A stretch of 6,711 nt of DNA from Atopobium sp. (GTDB lineage: Bacteria; Actinomycetota; Coriobacteriia; Coriobacteriales; Atopobiaceae): positions 1 to 6,711 of the forward strand of contig JABZHD010000059.1 of the NCBI GenBank assembly GCA_015259045.1, read 5' to 3'. The stretch's first letter is position 1. Every line of letters starts with the position of its first letter. This document shows, piece after piece, positions 1-5,725 of the stretch. The notes beneath the pieces were generated by a model, which worked only from the letters and a program-made list of their open reading frames with translations, did no database searches and was not told the origin of the DNA. Position numbers and translations under genes: made by a program.

Positions 1-1
1 A

Positions 2-1048
2 CGCGTAGCCCATCTCGGGGTTTCTGAGGATGAAGTCACATTCCAGCTTTCCAATGCGACCGACACTGACCTTGCAACCCTGCGAGAGAGCGTAGCGATA
101 AACGATGTTCTCAAGGACGGGTCCGTAGTTGATGCGGTTATCGGTGTTGAGGGCAAAGTAGAAGCTCAGGTCCGCCAGGTAGTACTTTTGCTCGCCCCGC
201 AGTGATTTTCGGGACTTCAGGTCGAAGCGGGAGCACTTGCTGATGATCTTCGCATCTTCGAGAATCTGGAGGTATCTCGCTAGCGTTTCGCGCTTGACCT
301 TCACACCCTGTTTGCTCTCGAGGTCGGATTGGATGTTCGCAAGCGACATGGTGGCGCCGAAGTTGTTGATGACGTAGTCGCGCACATGGTTGAACACGGA
401 GACGTTCTTGATTTTCACACGCCTGCGGATGTCCTTCTCGAAGATTTCCTGGATTACCGCAGCAACGTAGGCGCGCTTGTCGGCGAGCCGAGGGTAATCC
501 ATCGCTTTCGGGAAGCCGCCCTCGAGGATATACGCATCGAACTCCGCGACCGGATTCGGGTTCACGGGTAGTCCCAAGAAACGCTTCATCTGGCAATACT
601 CGCCAAAGTCCAGCGTCTGCATCTCGAATTCGATGTAGCGGCCGGTTAGTTTCGTGGCCAGCTCTCCTGAAAGCAGATAGGAGTTCGATCCGGTGATGAA
701 GATGGAGAAGCCACCCTCAGTGCGAAACCCATTGAGCACGTCTTCGAAACCATCGACGTTCTGTACCTCGTCGATGAAAAGGTACTTCGTCCCCGAGATA
801 GCGAGCAAGGGTCTGATGAGGTCCTCAAGCTGCTCTGGAGCCTTGACAGACCGGTACCCGTATCGGTCTAGGTCGAGAAAAACGATGTGCTCGTCATCGA
901 CGCCTTCGGCCCTCAGCTCTTCGGCGATGCACTGCATGAGGCAGGACTTGCCGCAGCGGCGTACGCCGGTGATTACCTTGATCATCCCGGCGTCATGGTA
1001 GAAGCCGCGAATCTTTTTTAGGTAGTTTTCTCTAGGAAACAAACGCAT
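2..1048 (-). CDS. AAA_14/DUF4143 family P-loop ATPase, C-terminus cut off by the window edge
   Basis: An open frame of 349 codons runs from the ATG at 1048-1046 to the left edge without a stop. The N-terminal part is a P-loop ATPase: Walker A GVRRCGKS (residues 28-35, K34), Walker B LFIDEV (D93, E94), and a TGSNS sensor-like motif at 119-123. A winged-helix-like stretch lies around residues 235-270. The DUF4143 domain follows, with its PD-(D/E)XK-like signature: an E in 'VLENIVY', then 'GKLECDF' (E336, D338). The family is usually 400-430 residues, so about 60-80 residues are missing. A GGAG Shine-Dalgarno (1057-1054) stands 5 nt before the ATG. The substrate and cellular role of this family are not established; proteins of this kind are common, multicopy and often in variable regions. 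The upstream palindrome and the winged-helix-like segment make autoregulation possible, but that is inference. A broken second copy lies at 1676-1852. Confidence 0.9.
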   Translation of the reverse strand, partial: MRLFPRENYLKKIRGFYHDAGMIKVITGVRRCGKSCLMQCIAEELRAEGVDDEHIVFLDLDRYGYRSVKAPEQLEDLIRPLLAISGTKYLFIDEVQNVDGFEDVLNGFRTEGGFSIFITGSNSYLLSGELATKLTGRYIEFEMQTLDFGEYCQMKRFLGLPVNPNPVAEFDAYILEGGFPKAMDYPRLADKRAYVAAVIQEIFEKDIRRRVKIKNVSVFNHVRDYVINNFGATMSLANIQSDLESKQGVKVKRETLARYLQILEDAKIISKCSRFDLKSRKSLRGEQKYYLADLSFYFALNTDNRINYGPVLENIVYRYALSQGCKVSVGRIGKLECDFILRNPEMGYA

Positions 1049-1078
1049 ACTGGCTCCAATCTTCATTGGAGCCAGTAT
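1047..1078. promoter_or_regulatory. Perfect palindrome over promoter, RBS and start codon (candidate operator)
   Basis: The arms ATACTGGCTCCAAT (1047-1060) and ATTGGAGCCAGTAT (1065-1078) are exact reverse complements, 14 bp each, around the 4-nt spacer CTTC. The site spans most of the -10 hexamer, the predicted transcription start, the GGAG ribosome-binding site and two bases of the ATG of the ATPase gene. Because transcription should start inside the right arm, the full hairpin would not be in the main transcript. A DNA operator bound by a dimeric repressor is therefore the simpler reading. If a longer transcript exists, the RNA hairpin would bury the RBS instead. Confidence 0.7.
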
Positions 1079-1082
1079 ATCA
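1074..1082 (-). promoter_or_regulatory. Extended -10 promoter of the DUF4143 ATPase gene
   Basis: Read on the minus strand, TGATATACT occupies 1082-1074: an extended -10 (TGn followed by TATACT, one base from consensus TATAAT). No convincing -35 sits 17 bp upstream, which is usual for extended -10 promoters. The predicted transcription start, about 7 nt downstream near 1067, leaves a leader of roughly 20 nt that just contains the GGAG ribosome-binding site. The -10 hexamer overlaps the outer part of the palindrome at 1047-1078. Confidence 0.55.
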
Positions 1083-1097
1083 AATTACAGGTTTATT

Positions 1098-1132
1098 GGG
1101 GTATATTTTATCGAAAATATGATTTGTACCCC
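1098..1132. repeat. AT-rich nested inverted repeat upstream of the ATPase promoter
   Basis: An outer pair GGGGTA (1098-1103) and TACCCC (1127-1132) encloses an inner perfect pair ATATTTT (1103-1109) and AAAATAT (1114-1120) around ATCG. It lies 15-60 bp upstream of the ATPase extended -10, so it could be a second regulatory site. It could also be simple AT-rich spacer DNA; the arms are short. Confidence 0.35.
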
Positions 1133-1150
1133 TATAACTAAAGAATTTCC

Positions 1151-1168
1151 TTATTCCCACTCGGTGGT
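1151..1168 (-). other. guaA 3'-end-like sequence (candidate att remnant)
   Basis: These 18 bp match the last 18 bp of guaA (5903-5920) at 14 positions, in the same orientation. The shared 8-bp core is TCCCACTC. Read on the minus strand, the segment encodes T-T-E-W-E-stop, against T-I-E-W-E-stop at the real guaA end, in the matching phase. The frame just upstream differs (GKTI, then an in-frame stop), so only the tail is shared. The guaA 3' end is a known integration hot spot for genomic islands, which leave such direct repeats. A short imperfect match can also arise by chance, and no integrase is in view. Confidence 0.4.
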
Positions 1169-1675
1169 TATAGTTTTGCCGTCTCGTCACTCCAGTTGCA
1201 CCCAGTTTTCGGCGGCATCTCGAAGTGAGTGCCGCTGAATGACGCGACGTCGCGTTTCATCGGCTTCGGGGACAAAAGCTGGGACAACTTCAAAAACCAT
1301 TTTCAAACTCAGAGTATTGAGTTTTTATTTTTGTCCCAAGGGGCACGGAGAGCCGCCTTTGGAGGCTCGATATCGCCGAAAAACGCCCGTTTTGAAACTC
1401 AACCGCCTTTGAGCCTGCAAACCACCAGCTTCAACAGTAAGTGAGTCGACGCGGGTGGCTTACGAGCCGTTCACAAAACCGCAGGCCACAGGTCTTTGTC
1501 AACGATAAGCAAAGTGAATAGTCTCAGGTGGCTTGCCCATGAGTTGGCGTAAGCCTGTTTAGCAAAAGGCTAATCGGACACGACAGGCCGCCCGCATGGC
1601 GACGGCGTTTCCCGTGCGGGCACAAACAGCCCTGCGTGCCCTGTCGCGCGATATCCCAATGCGACGTTCAGAACC
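1169..1675. other. Gene-free stretch with several hairpins
   Basis: I see no convincing gene. The 71-codon open frame on the plus strand at 1229-1444 has no ribosome-binding site, resembles nothing I know and crosses the repeat structures. Structured elements present: a hairpin at 1212-1235 (GCGGCA-T-CTC / GAG-TGCCGC, one bulge, 5-nt loop); a 14-bp perfect palindrome ACGCGACGTCGCGT at 1242-1255; an inverted pair GGGACAAAA (1269-1277) / TTTTGTCCC (1329-1337) enclosing a terminator-like hairpin; a hairpin at 1350-1368 (GAGCC/GGCTC); and a hairpin at 1590-1621 with GCCCGCA/TGCGGGC arms. The remainder of 1445-1589 shows nothing recognisable. Confidence 0.5.
1305..1331 (+). terminator. Possible rho-independent terminator, weak stem
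   Basis: A 7-bp perfect stem, AAACTCA (1305-1311) with TGAGTTT (1318-1324) around a 6-nt loop, runs straight into TTATTTTTT. The U-rich tail fits a plus-strand terminator, but the stem has only two G-C pairs and no gene to its left is transcribed in that direction. It is nested inside the GGGACAAAA/TTTTGTCCC inverted pair, so it may instead be part of a dispersed repeat unit. Confidence 0.3.
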
Positions 1676-1852
1676 CTACCCGCCAAGCAGCCACCTCGCG
1701 AAATTCAGCACGAGCACGCCCTCCCGGGTATGGGGCTCATGCCTCGTGCGAGTGATGAGAATCTTCGGGAATGCATCCCCGATGGATAGAATCGGCGCAA
1801 TCTCCCTCTCGAGCGTCGAATCGGCGCCGATATCGTCGCTCACATACACTTT
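1676..1852 (-). pseudogene. C-terminal remnant of a second DUF4143-type ATPase
   Basis: The last 58 codons before the TAG at 1678-1676 read as the characteristic DUF4143 tail: 'VSDDI', then 'TLEREIAPILSI', 'DAFPKILITRTRH', 'EGVLVLN' and 'ARWLLGG'. In intact family members this segment closes a protein of about 400 residues that starts with a P-loop ATPase. Here the frame stays open upstream only to about 1945, with no family-like sequence. No Walker A or B motif lies on this strand between this tail and the IS3 debris. The N-terminal 85% is therefore missing or rearranged. The tail belongs to the part of the protein that the intact copy at 2-1048 has outside the window, so the two cannot be compared directly here. 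Confidence 0.75.
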
Positions 1853-2320
1853 CCTTCCCGGTTTCGAAACTTGGAAGGCAGTATGCGCAAGGATGCGTCG
1901 AGGTGCGATCCCAGTCGTACCATGCCAGCAGAGATGTCGAGGCACATTCGTTCATGCTGCAATGCGGGCATCGGAGATGAAAAACAGCCCGTCGGGTAGT
2001 CATGGGCGTGCGGGAGCCCGCATCAGTAACCTGCCTCCTCGGTTGTCCCTTCTTTGCATGGTCGTCTACATAAAGGAGGAACCAGCCATGCAGATCAGCA
2101 TGCTTGCCCTTCTTGGGTCACGGACCGGGGAGGCGAGGGCCTCCGTCGGGACCGCCCCGAGCAACCGGCATATCCAAGGAATGACAAGGCTCGATCGCTG
2201 TGCTGGTCAGGATGCCGAAGCGGGCCGTCCGCCAATCGGAATGCGGGTCAGGATGCTGCAACGTGATTCCAGCTGCAGGATACGGCTCCTTTGCGGTTGC
2301 CGCAAAACCTGCTGGCAACA
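1853..2320. other. Unassigned, probably decayed stretch between two gene remnants
   Basis: I do not recognise a gene here. On the minus strand GAGGAGG (2040-2034) precedes ATG at 2023 and a 7-codon frame MRAPARP-stop. That stop overlaps, as ATGA (2003-2000), the start of an 88-codon frame (2003-1737) with two CxxC pairs (C12/C15 and C39/C42), which then runs out of phase over the DUF4143 remnant. On the plus strand a strong AAAGGAGGA (2072-2080) precedes ATG 2088 and a 94-codon frame (2088-2369) that ends inside IS3 debris and looks compositionally random past its first codons. The 11-bp direct repeat GGTCAGGATGC at 2205-2215 and 2246-2256 (41-bp period) and the hairpin GGAGGC-GAGG-GCCTCC near 2130 suggest mobile-element ends. 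Confidence 0.4.
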
Positions 2321-2369
2321 TTCTTACTATCCGAATGATGTACGCATCCCTTGGGATCGTTTCGCCTGA
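2072..2369 (+). pseudogene. Possible 5' stub of a lost gene behind a strong Shine-Dalgarno
   Basis: AAAGGAGGA (2072-2080) lies 7 nt before ATG 2088, which is near-perfect spacing. The first codons give MQISMLALLG. The frame then continues for 94 codons in total with many Arg, Cys and Ser residues and no recognisable domain, and its end overlaps antisense IS3 transposase sequence. The simplest reading is that only the ribosome-binding site and the first codons survive from a gene truncated by insertion and deletion. A genuine small protein is possible but unsupported. Confidence 0.2.
2205..2256. repeat. Short direct repeat GGTCAGGATGC, two copies
   Basis: The 11-bp sequence GGTCAGGATGC occurs at 2205-2215 and 2246-2256, 41 bp start to start, both followed by C/T-G. 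Such closely spaced repeats resemble multiple terminal repeats at insertion-sequence ends, but no matching transposase is beside them. The IS3 remnant downstream belongs to a family that normally has simple terminal inverted repeats, so an assignment is not possible from this sequence. Confidence 0.4.
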
Positions 2370-2478
2370 CCAGGGCCATCTTCAGCGCCTCATCGGCCAG
2401 CTCGGCAGGCGCCTCTTCCACGCGTAATAGCCCTGGCGGGTCACCTATGCAACCAAAGATACAAAAGGAATCGAATGG
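2329..2478 (-). pseudogene. Collapsed IS3-family transposase (OrfB) fragment
   Basis: Two pieces of an IS3-type OrfB are fused out of frame. The first frame (2444-2400) reads VTRQGYYAWKRRLPS, the conserved 'SRxGYYAW' segment near the OrfB N-terminus, with fragments such as 'PFDSFC' just upstream in another phase. The second frame (about 2421-2329) reads 'PAELADEALKMALVRR' then 'GCVHHSD', the segment that in intact proteins leads into HHSDRGSQY with the second catalytic Asp of the DDE triad. After HHSD the similarity stops. Between the two pieces roughly 150 residues of a normal OrfB are deleted. Neither OrfA nor clear terminal inverted repeats are visible, so the element is dead. It marks the left border of the resistance operon. 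Confidence 0.72.
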
Positions 2479-2511
2479 CCAGAGAGGATTGCCCTTACCG
2501 ATGCTCGATTC

Positions 2512-2541
2512 TTGACAGGCAAACTCAAGCCTCGTTAATAT
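2512..2541 (+). promoter_or_regulatory. Promoter of the leader-mef-msr operon
   Basis: A perfect -35 hexamer TTGACA (2512-2517) is followed after 18 bp by TAATAT (2536-2541), which matches TATAAT at 4 of 6 positions. Transcription should start near 2548, about 20 nt before the leader Shine-Dalgarno. An inverted pair GTTAAT (2534-2539) / ATTAAC (2562-2567) straddles the -10 and start region with an imperfect GGT/ACC palindrome between, which could be an operator, but the arms are short. Confidence 0.6.
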
Positions 2542-2567
2542 TACATGGTTTGCCAGACCGAATTAAC

Positions 2568-2616
2568 AAAGGAGGGTGTCGTGGTTGGTCTTTTCCGCAC
2601 GTGGATGAGCGCCTAG
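2568..2616 (+). CDS. 11-codon leader ORF upstream of mef (candidate drug-sensing leader peptide)
   Basis: AAAGGAGGG (2568-2576) is an almost ideal Shine-Dalgarno followed 4-5 nt later by GTG 2581; the frame reads MVGLFRTWMSA and stops at TAG 2614-2616. By contrast the mef gene itself has only a poor ribosome-binding site. Short, well-translated leaders ahead of macrolide-resistance genes (for example those of erm, mef(A) and msr(D)) act by ribosome stalling when drug sits in the exit tunnel. The peptide does not carry the R/K-x-R/K or IFVI stalling motifs I know, so the sensed drug cannot be read from it. Its last two sense codons (AGC GCC, 2608-2613) form one arm of the antiterminator, which supports a regulatory role rather than a stray ORF. 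Confidence 0.65.
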
Positions 2617-2649
2617 AAAGCGGCGCTGTTGTGGCGTCGCGCTGTTTTT
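2608..2649 (+). promoter_or_regulatory. Terminator/antiterminator pair (attenuator) ahead of mef
   Basis: Terminator form: GCGGCGC (2620-2626) pairs with GCGTCGC (2634-2640), with one G-U and a 7-nt loop, followed by GCTG and TTTTT (2645-2649). A second register pairs AGCG 2619-2622 with CGCT 2640-2643, putting the U-run one base after the stem. Antiterminator form: AGCGCC (2608-2613), inside the last leader codons, is the exact complement of GGCGCT (2622-2627), the left terminator arm. The two structures are mutually exclusive. A ribosome reaching the leader stop would cover AGCGCC and favour termination; one stalled earlier would leave it free. The pairing is seen in the sequence; the mechanism is inferred from known attenuators. 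Confidence 0.62.
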
Positions 2650-2679
2650 CTGCACGCCATTTCACGATTGGACATAACC

Positions 2680-3966
2680 ATGATATTTGAAACCTCTCGG
2701 GGCAGGTCTGTTCTGCTGTGCCATTCATGGCAATTCAAGCTTTGTTTCGTATGGGGCGGGGAGCTCGTTTCGACATTGACGAGTTCGATTCTCCAAATGG
2801 GTCTTATTTGGCATCTCGCCCTCACGACAGGGTCGTCTTCTCTCCTCTCCTTAGCATCGCTGGCAGGCTTTCTGCCGATTGCTTTGTTCGGAATCCTTGC
2901 GGGCGCCGTTGTCGACAGACTGCCTTTGAAACGTGTCCTCATCGGCGCCGACCTCTTCATTGCCGCGGTGGGTGCCGCCTTGGCGATTGCCTCGTTGGCC
3001 GGCAGCTTACCTGCATGGCTAATTCTCATCGCCCTGTTTCTCCGTGCAGTTGGTACTTCGTTCTACACGCCAGCCTCCCAATCTCTCACGCCCCATCTCG
3101 CCCCGCCAGAGCATCTCGTTCGCCTATCGGGGGTGACTCAGGCGATTCAGTCCGGCGGATACATTCTTGGCGCCGCGCTTGCAGCAGTGATTTATCCCGT
3201 GGCGGGCATTACCGCTATGATTGTCCTCGACGTGCTGGGAGCGCTTTTCGCTTCTTTAGCCGTCCTCGCCGCACAGATAGACGCAGGGGGCCTCGATGAA
3301 GCCGACCGCAGCTTGTCCTTTTCCAATAAGGTTCGAGAGCTCTTCTCTGAGATTTCGGACGGCTACAAGCTGATTAGGGAGTACAGGGGGCTGTTCGCCC
3401 TTCTTTGGTGCGGGTTCGTCTTCGCTTTCGCGTTCTCTCCGCTCGCGGCATTGTTCCCAATAATGACCTTGGGGCATTTTGGCGGTAGCACGGGGGATGC
3501 CGCTTTGGTGGAAATCCTTTTTTCTGCAGGCATGCTGGCTGGGTCCGGCATTTTGGCGGCCACGGGAGGGTTCCGCAATAGGTCGTTCACCATGGTCGCC
3601 GCGATTGCCGGCTTCGGCATTGCCGCAATCGTATCCGGATCGCTCGGCCCGTCATTGTTCGCTGCTTTCCTGCCGGTGAGCTTTCTTATGGGCGCATGCT
3701 CCCCGTTGTATGCGGGAACCCAGACTGCCCTTATGCAGGAGCAGATACCTCCTGAGTACCTAGGCCGCGTTTTCGGCCTCTACGGAACCATCATGGCGTG
3801 GGCCATGCCCATGGGCCTCGCAGCCCCCTCCGTTTTTGCGGATCTGCTTGGAGCTCCGTTATGGTTCGTCGGCTCTGGAGCGACCATGGTACTGCTTGCG
3901 ATGGCTATGCTGCTTGCTCCGAGCGTCCGAAACGCGGGGAAAAGAGATACCGGGCAGATTCAATAG
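2680..3966 (+). CDS. mef: Mef-type MFS macrolide efflux transporter
   Basis: The protein (428 residues from ATG 2680) is a 12-TM major facilitator resembling streptococcal Mef(A)/Mef(E) throughout: 'WGGELVSTLTSSILQM', 'SLASLAGFLPIALFG', the motif-A loop G71-x3-G75-x3-D79-R80 with K84/R85, 'LRAVGTSFYTPA', 'VLDVLGALFAS', 'RGLFALL', 'GTQTALMQEQIPPEYLGRVF' and 'MPMGLAAPSVFADLLG'. Mef proteins export 14- and 15-membered macrolides by proton antiport at the cytoplasmic membrane, often together with Msr(D). The frame is open from 2629, but 2680 is preferred because the upstream part overlaps the terminator and the domain begins shortly after. The N-terminus is about a dozen residues longer than Mef(A). 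The ribosome-binding site is weak (GGA about 8 nt upstream). Codons are GC-rich, unlike streptococcal mef genes. The exact substrate is untested; a related drug is possible. Confidence 0.9.
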   Translation: MIFETSRGRSVLLCHSWQFKLCFVWGGELVSTLTSSILQMGLIWHLALTTGSSSLLSLASLAGFLPIALFGILAGAVVDRLPLKRVLIGADLFIAAVGAALAIASLAGSLPAWLILIALFLRAVGTSFYTPASQSLTPHLAPPEHLVRLSGVTQAIQSGGYILGAALAAVIYPVAGITAMIVLDVLGALFASLAVLAAQIDAGGLDEADRSLSFSNKVRELFSEISDGYKLIREYRGLFALLWCGFVFAFAFSPLAALFPIMTLGHFGGSTGDAALVEILFSAGMLAGSGILAATGGFRNRSFTMVAAIAGFGIAAIVSGSLGPSLFAAFLPVSFLMGACSPLYAGTQTALMQEQIPPEYLGRVFGLYGTIMAWAMPMGLAAPSVFADLLGAPLWFVGSGATMVLLAMAMLLAPSVRNAGKRDTGQIQ

Positions 3967-4227
3967 CCCAAGTATTCGAAAAAAAGAGGCAGCAGCCATC
4001 GGTTCAAGCGTCAGCCTTCAAGCCCTTGCGACGACGAGGTATTGCACCGACATTCCGCATCGCGCTCCTTATTCGTCGCCAACTATCATTTTCGGATTTG
4101 CCGGCTTGCGCAAGGTCAAAACGCTCGCGCCGGCAATTGGGCAAAGGCGAAAAATCGACGTGAGCAATCTTTTTTGGCATGGCTGCGCTTCCAGTAAAAC
4201 GCTAATACACAAAAGGCGGTTCAACCT
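3967..4227 (+). other. mef-msr spacer with a stem-loop and possible coupled short ORFs
   Basis: The two genes are separated by 261 nt, long for an operon. A perfect 8-bp inverted pair TTGCCGGC (4098-4105) / GCCGGCAA (4129-4136) encloses 23 nt that include the palindrome CTTGCGCAAG (4105-4114). A run of six T (4170-4175) follows 33 nt later, too far to make a simple terminator. Candidate short frames: GTG 4160 with AAAGGCG 10 nt upstream, 26 codons, overlapping the msr start by 13 nt; and ATG 4179, 8 codons (MAALPVKR), without a good ribosome-binding site. In streptococci msr(D) has its own leader and attenuator in this position. The elements here hint at that but do not form an unambiguous terminator/antiterminator. 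Confidence 0.35.
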
Positions 4228-5697
4228 ATGGAACTCATAGTCAAAGCTAAAGACATCTTTTTGGAATATGCCGGCCGCGATATCCTAGATATCGAAGAGT
4301 TGGAAATCTACTCCTACGATCGCATCGGCTTGGTGGGAGACAATGGCGCAGGCAAAACCAGCCTGCTTAAAATTCTGAGCGGCAATCTTACCATTGCGGA
4401 CGCCGACGTCAGGCGCTTCGGCAGCATTGCCCTCATCGGCCAACTCGATGAACTCGACCTTGATGCGGCTCAGGACAGTGGTGAGATGCTCTCCCGTCTC
4501 AACGTCGCCGGAGTGGCGCAGGAGACGATGAGCGGCGGGGAGGAAACACGCGCCAAGATTGCCTCTGCACTCTCCCAGCATGCAAGCGCGATCTTCGCCG
4601 ACGAGCCTACGAGCCACCTCGACCAAGACGGCATCCGCCTTCTCGTCGGACAACTCAAGGCATTTGATGGGGCTCTGCTCATCGTGAGCCATGACCGTCA
4701 TTTTCTCGACCAGGTGGTAGACAAGATCTGGGAGCTCAAAGACGGCGGTATTTCCGAATTCTGGGGTGACTACTCCGACTATCTGCGACAGAAAGAAGAA
4801 GAGCGCAAAGCTCAGGCGACTCGATACGAAGAGGCGATGCGCGAGCGCGATCGCCTCGAAGCCGCCATCGAAAAACAACGGAAAAAAGCACGGCAGGTCG
4901 ACGCCAAGCGGAAGGCTGCGAAAAAAAGCAACGAGTATGCAGGTCGATTGGGGCATCAGAAAGCAACCGGCACCAAACAGAAGAGGATGTACCAGGCGGC
5001 TAAGGACATGGAGAAGCGCCTCGAAGCGCTCGAAGGGATTGAGGCCCCAGATAGCATTCGCGCCGTGCGGTTCCGCCAGAGCAAGGCCCTGGAACTGCAT
5101 AGTAAATTTCCCATCTCGGCAGACGATTTCAGCTTGAGCTTCGGCAACTGCATGCTCTATGACCACGCGAAATTCGAGATACCGCTCGGTGCCAAAGTGG
5201 CCATCACCGGTGGCAACGGTACAGGAAAGACCAGCCTGCTGAAGGCAATCGCTCGACGCGCCGACGGTATCAACATCTCTCCCAAGGCAGAGATCGGTTA
5301 CTTCGAGCAAACAGGCTACAAGTTCGACGCCCGTCAGTCTGCGATCTCGTTCATGCAGGATGGTTGCGAGTACAGCATGACCGAAATTCGAGGCATCCTC
5401 GCCTCTATGGGAATCGGACCGCGCGACCTGACAAAGGACGTTGGCGTTCTCTCGGGAGGCGAAGTCATCAAGCTGCTACTCGCGAAGATGCTGCTGGGCA
5501 GATACAACATCTTGCTCATGGACGAGCCTGGAAATTACCTGGACATCAAGAGCGCCGAAGCCCTCGAGCAGATGATGAGCGCCTATGCCGGAACGATAGT
5601 GTTCGTCTCCCACGATAAGAGGCTGGTCGAGAACGTCGCAGACATTGTCTACGAAATAAAGGACACCAAGCTAGTCAAAATCTTTCAGCGCGAATAG
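4228..5697 (+). CDS. msrD: Msr(D)-type ABC-F ribosome-protection protein
   Basis: This 489-residue soluble ABC-F protein has two nucleotide-binding domains and no membrane segment. NBD1: Walker A GDNGAGKT (37-44, K43), signature MSGGE (101-105), Walker B FADEP (D125, E126), SHLD D-loop and H155. A long charged linker (about 185-270, rich in E/K/R) is the coiled-coil P-site-tRNA interaction motif that reaches toward the drug site. NBD2: Walker A GGNGTGKT (328-335, K334), LSGGE (408-412), LLMDEP (D432, E433) and H462. Length and many segments ('[10 protein letters not shown]', '[17 protein letters not shown]', '[11 protein letters not shown]') match Msr(D) as I recall it. The family binds the E site and displaces macrolides, ketolides or related drugs from the 23S exit tunnel. 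A Shine-Dalgarno AAGGCGG (4213-4219) lies 8 nt before ATG 4228. Cotranscription with mef is expected. The NBD2 D-loop reads GNYLD, a mild variant. Confidence 0.93.
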   Translation: MELIVKAKDIFLEYAGRDILDIEELEIYSYDRIGLVGDNGAGKTSLLKILSGNLTIADADVRRFGSIALIGQLDELDLDAAQDSGEMLSRLNVAGVAQETMSGGEETRAKIASALSQHASAIFADEPTSHLDQDGIRLLVGQLKAFDGALLIVSHDRHFLDQVVDKIWELKDGGISEFWGDYSDYLRQKEEERKAQATRYEEAMRERDRLEAAIEKQRKKARQVDAKRKAAKKSNEYAGRLGHQKATGTKQKRMYQAAKDMEKRLEALEGIEAPDSIRAVRFRQSKALELHSKFPISADDFSLSFGNCMLYDHAKFEIPLGAKVAITGGNGTGKTSLLKAIARRADGINISPKAEIGYFEQTGYKFDARQSAISFMQDGCEYSMTEIRGILASMGIGPRDLTKDVGVLSGGEVIKLLLAKMLLGRYNILLMDEPGNYLDIKSAEALEQMMSAYAGTIVFVSHDKRLVENVADIVYEIKDTKLVKIFQRE

Positions 5698-5725
5698 CCC
5701 TAAATGAGCAAGAAATAATCCCCGA

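Noticed and set aside
138..596. 152-codon open frame on the minus strand
   Set aside because: It is out of phase with the DUF4143 ATPase on the same strand, which shows Walker and DUF4143 motifs across this stretch.
1242..1255. 14-bp perfect palindrome ACGCGACGTCGCGT
   Set aside because: About one such palindrome in a few windows of this length is expected by chance, and it is not next to a promoter.
1596..2369. 257-codon open frame on the plus strand
   Set aside because: It crosses antisense DUF4143 and IS3 remnants and has no ribosome-binding site at 1596 and no domain. Only its internal start at 2088 has a good Shine-Dalgarno, which is listed separately with low confidence.
2475..2690. 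71-codon open frame on the plus strand across the promoter and leader
   Set aside because: Its start lies upstream of the TTGACA box, it has no ribosome-binding site, and it runs through the leader and terminator in another phase.
3836..4240. 134-codon frame overlapping the end of mef and the start of msr
   Set aside because: Most of it is out of phase with mef and protein-like features are absent. Only its last 26 codons, with a GTG at 4160, are kept as a weak candidate.
4285..5310. 341-codon open frame on the minus strand
   Set aside because: It lies entirely antisense to the ABC-F gene, whose motifs are unambiguous. Long antisense frames are common opposite GC-rich genes.
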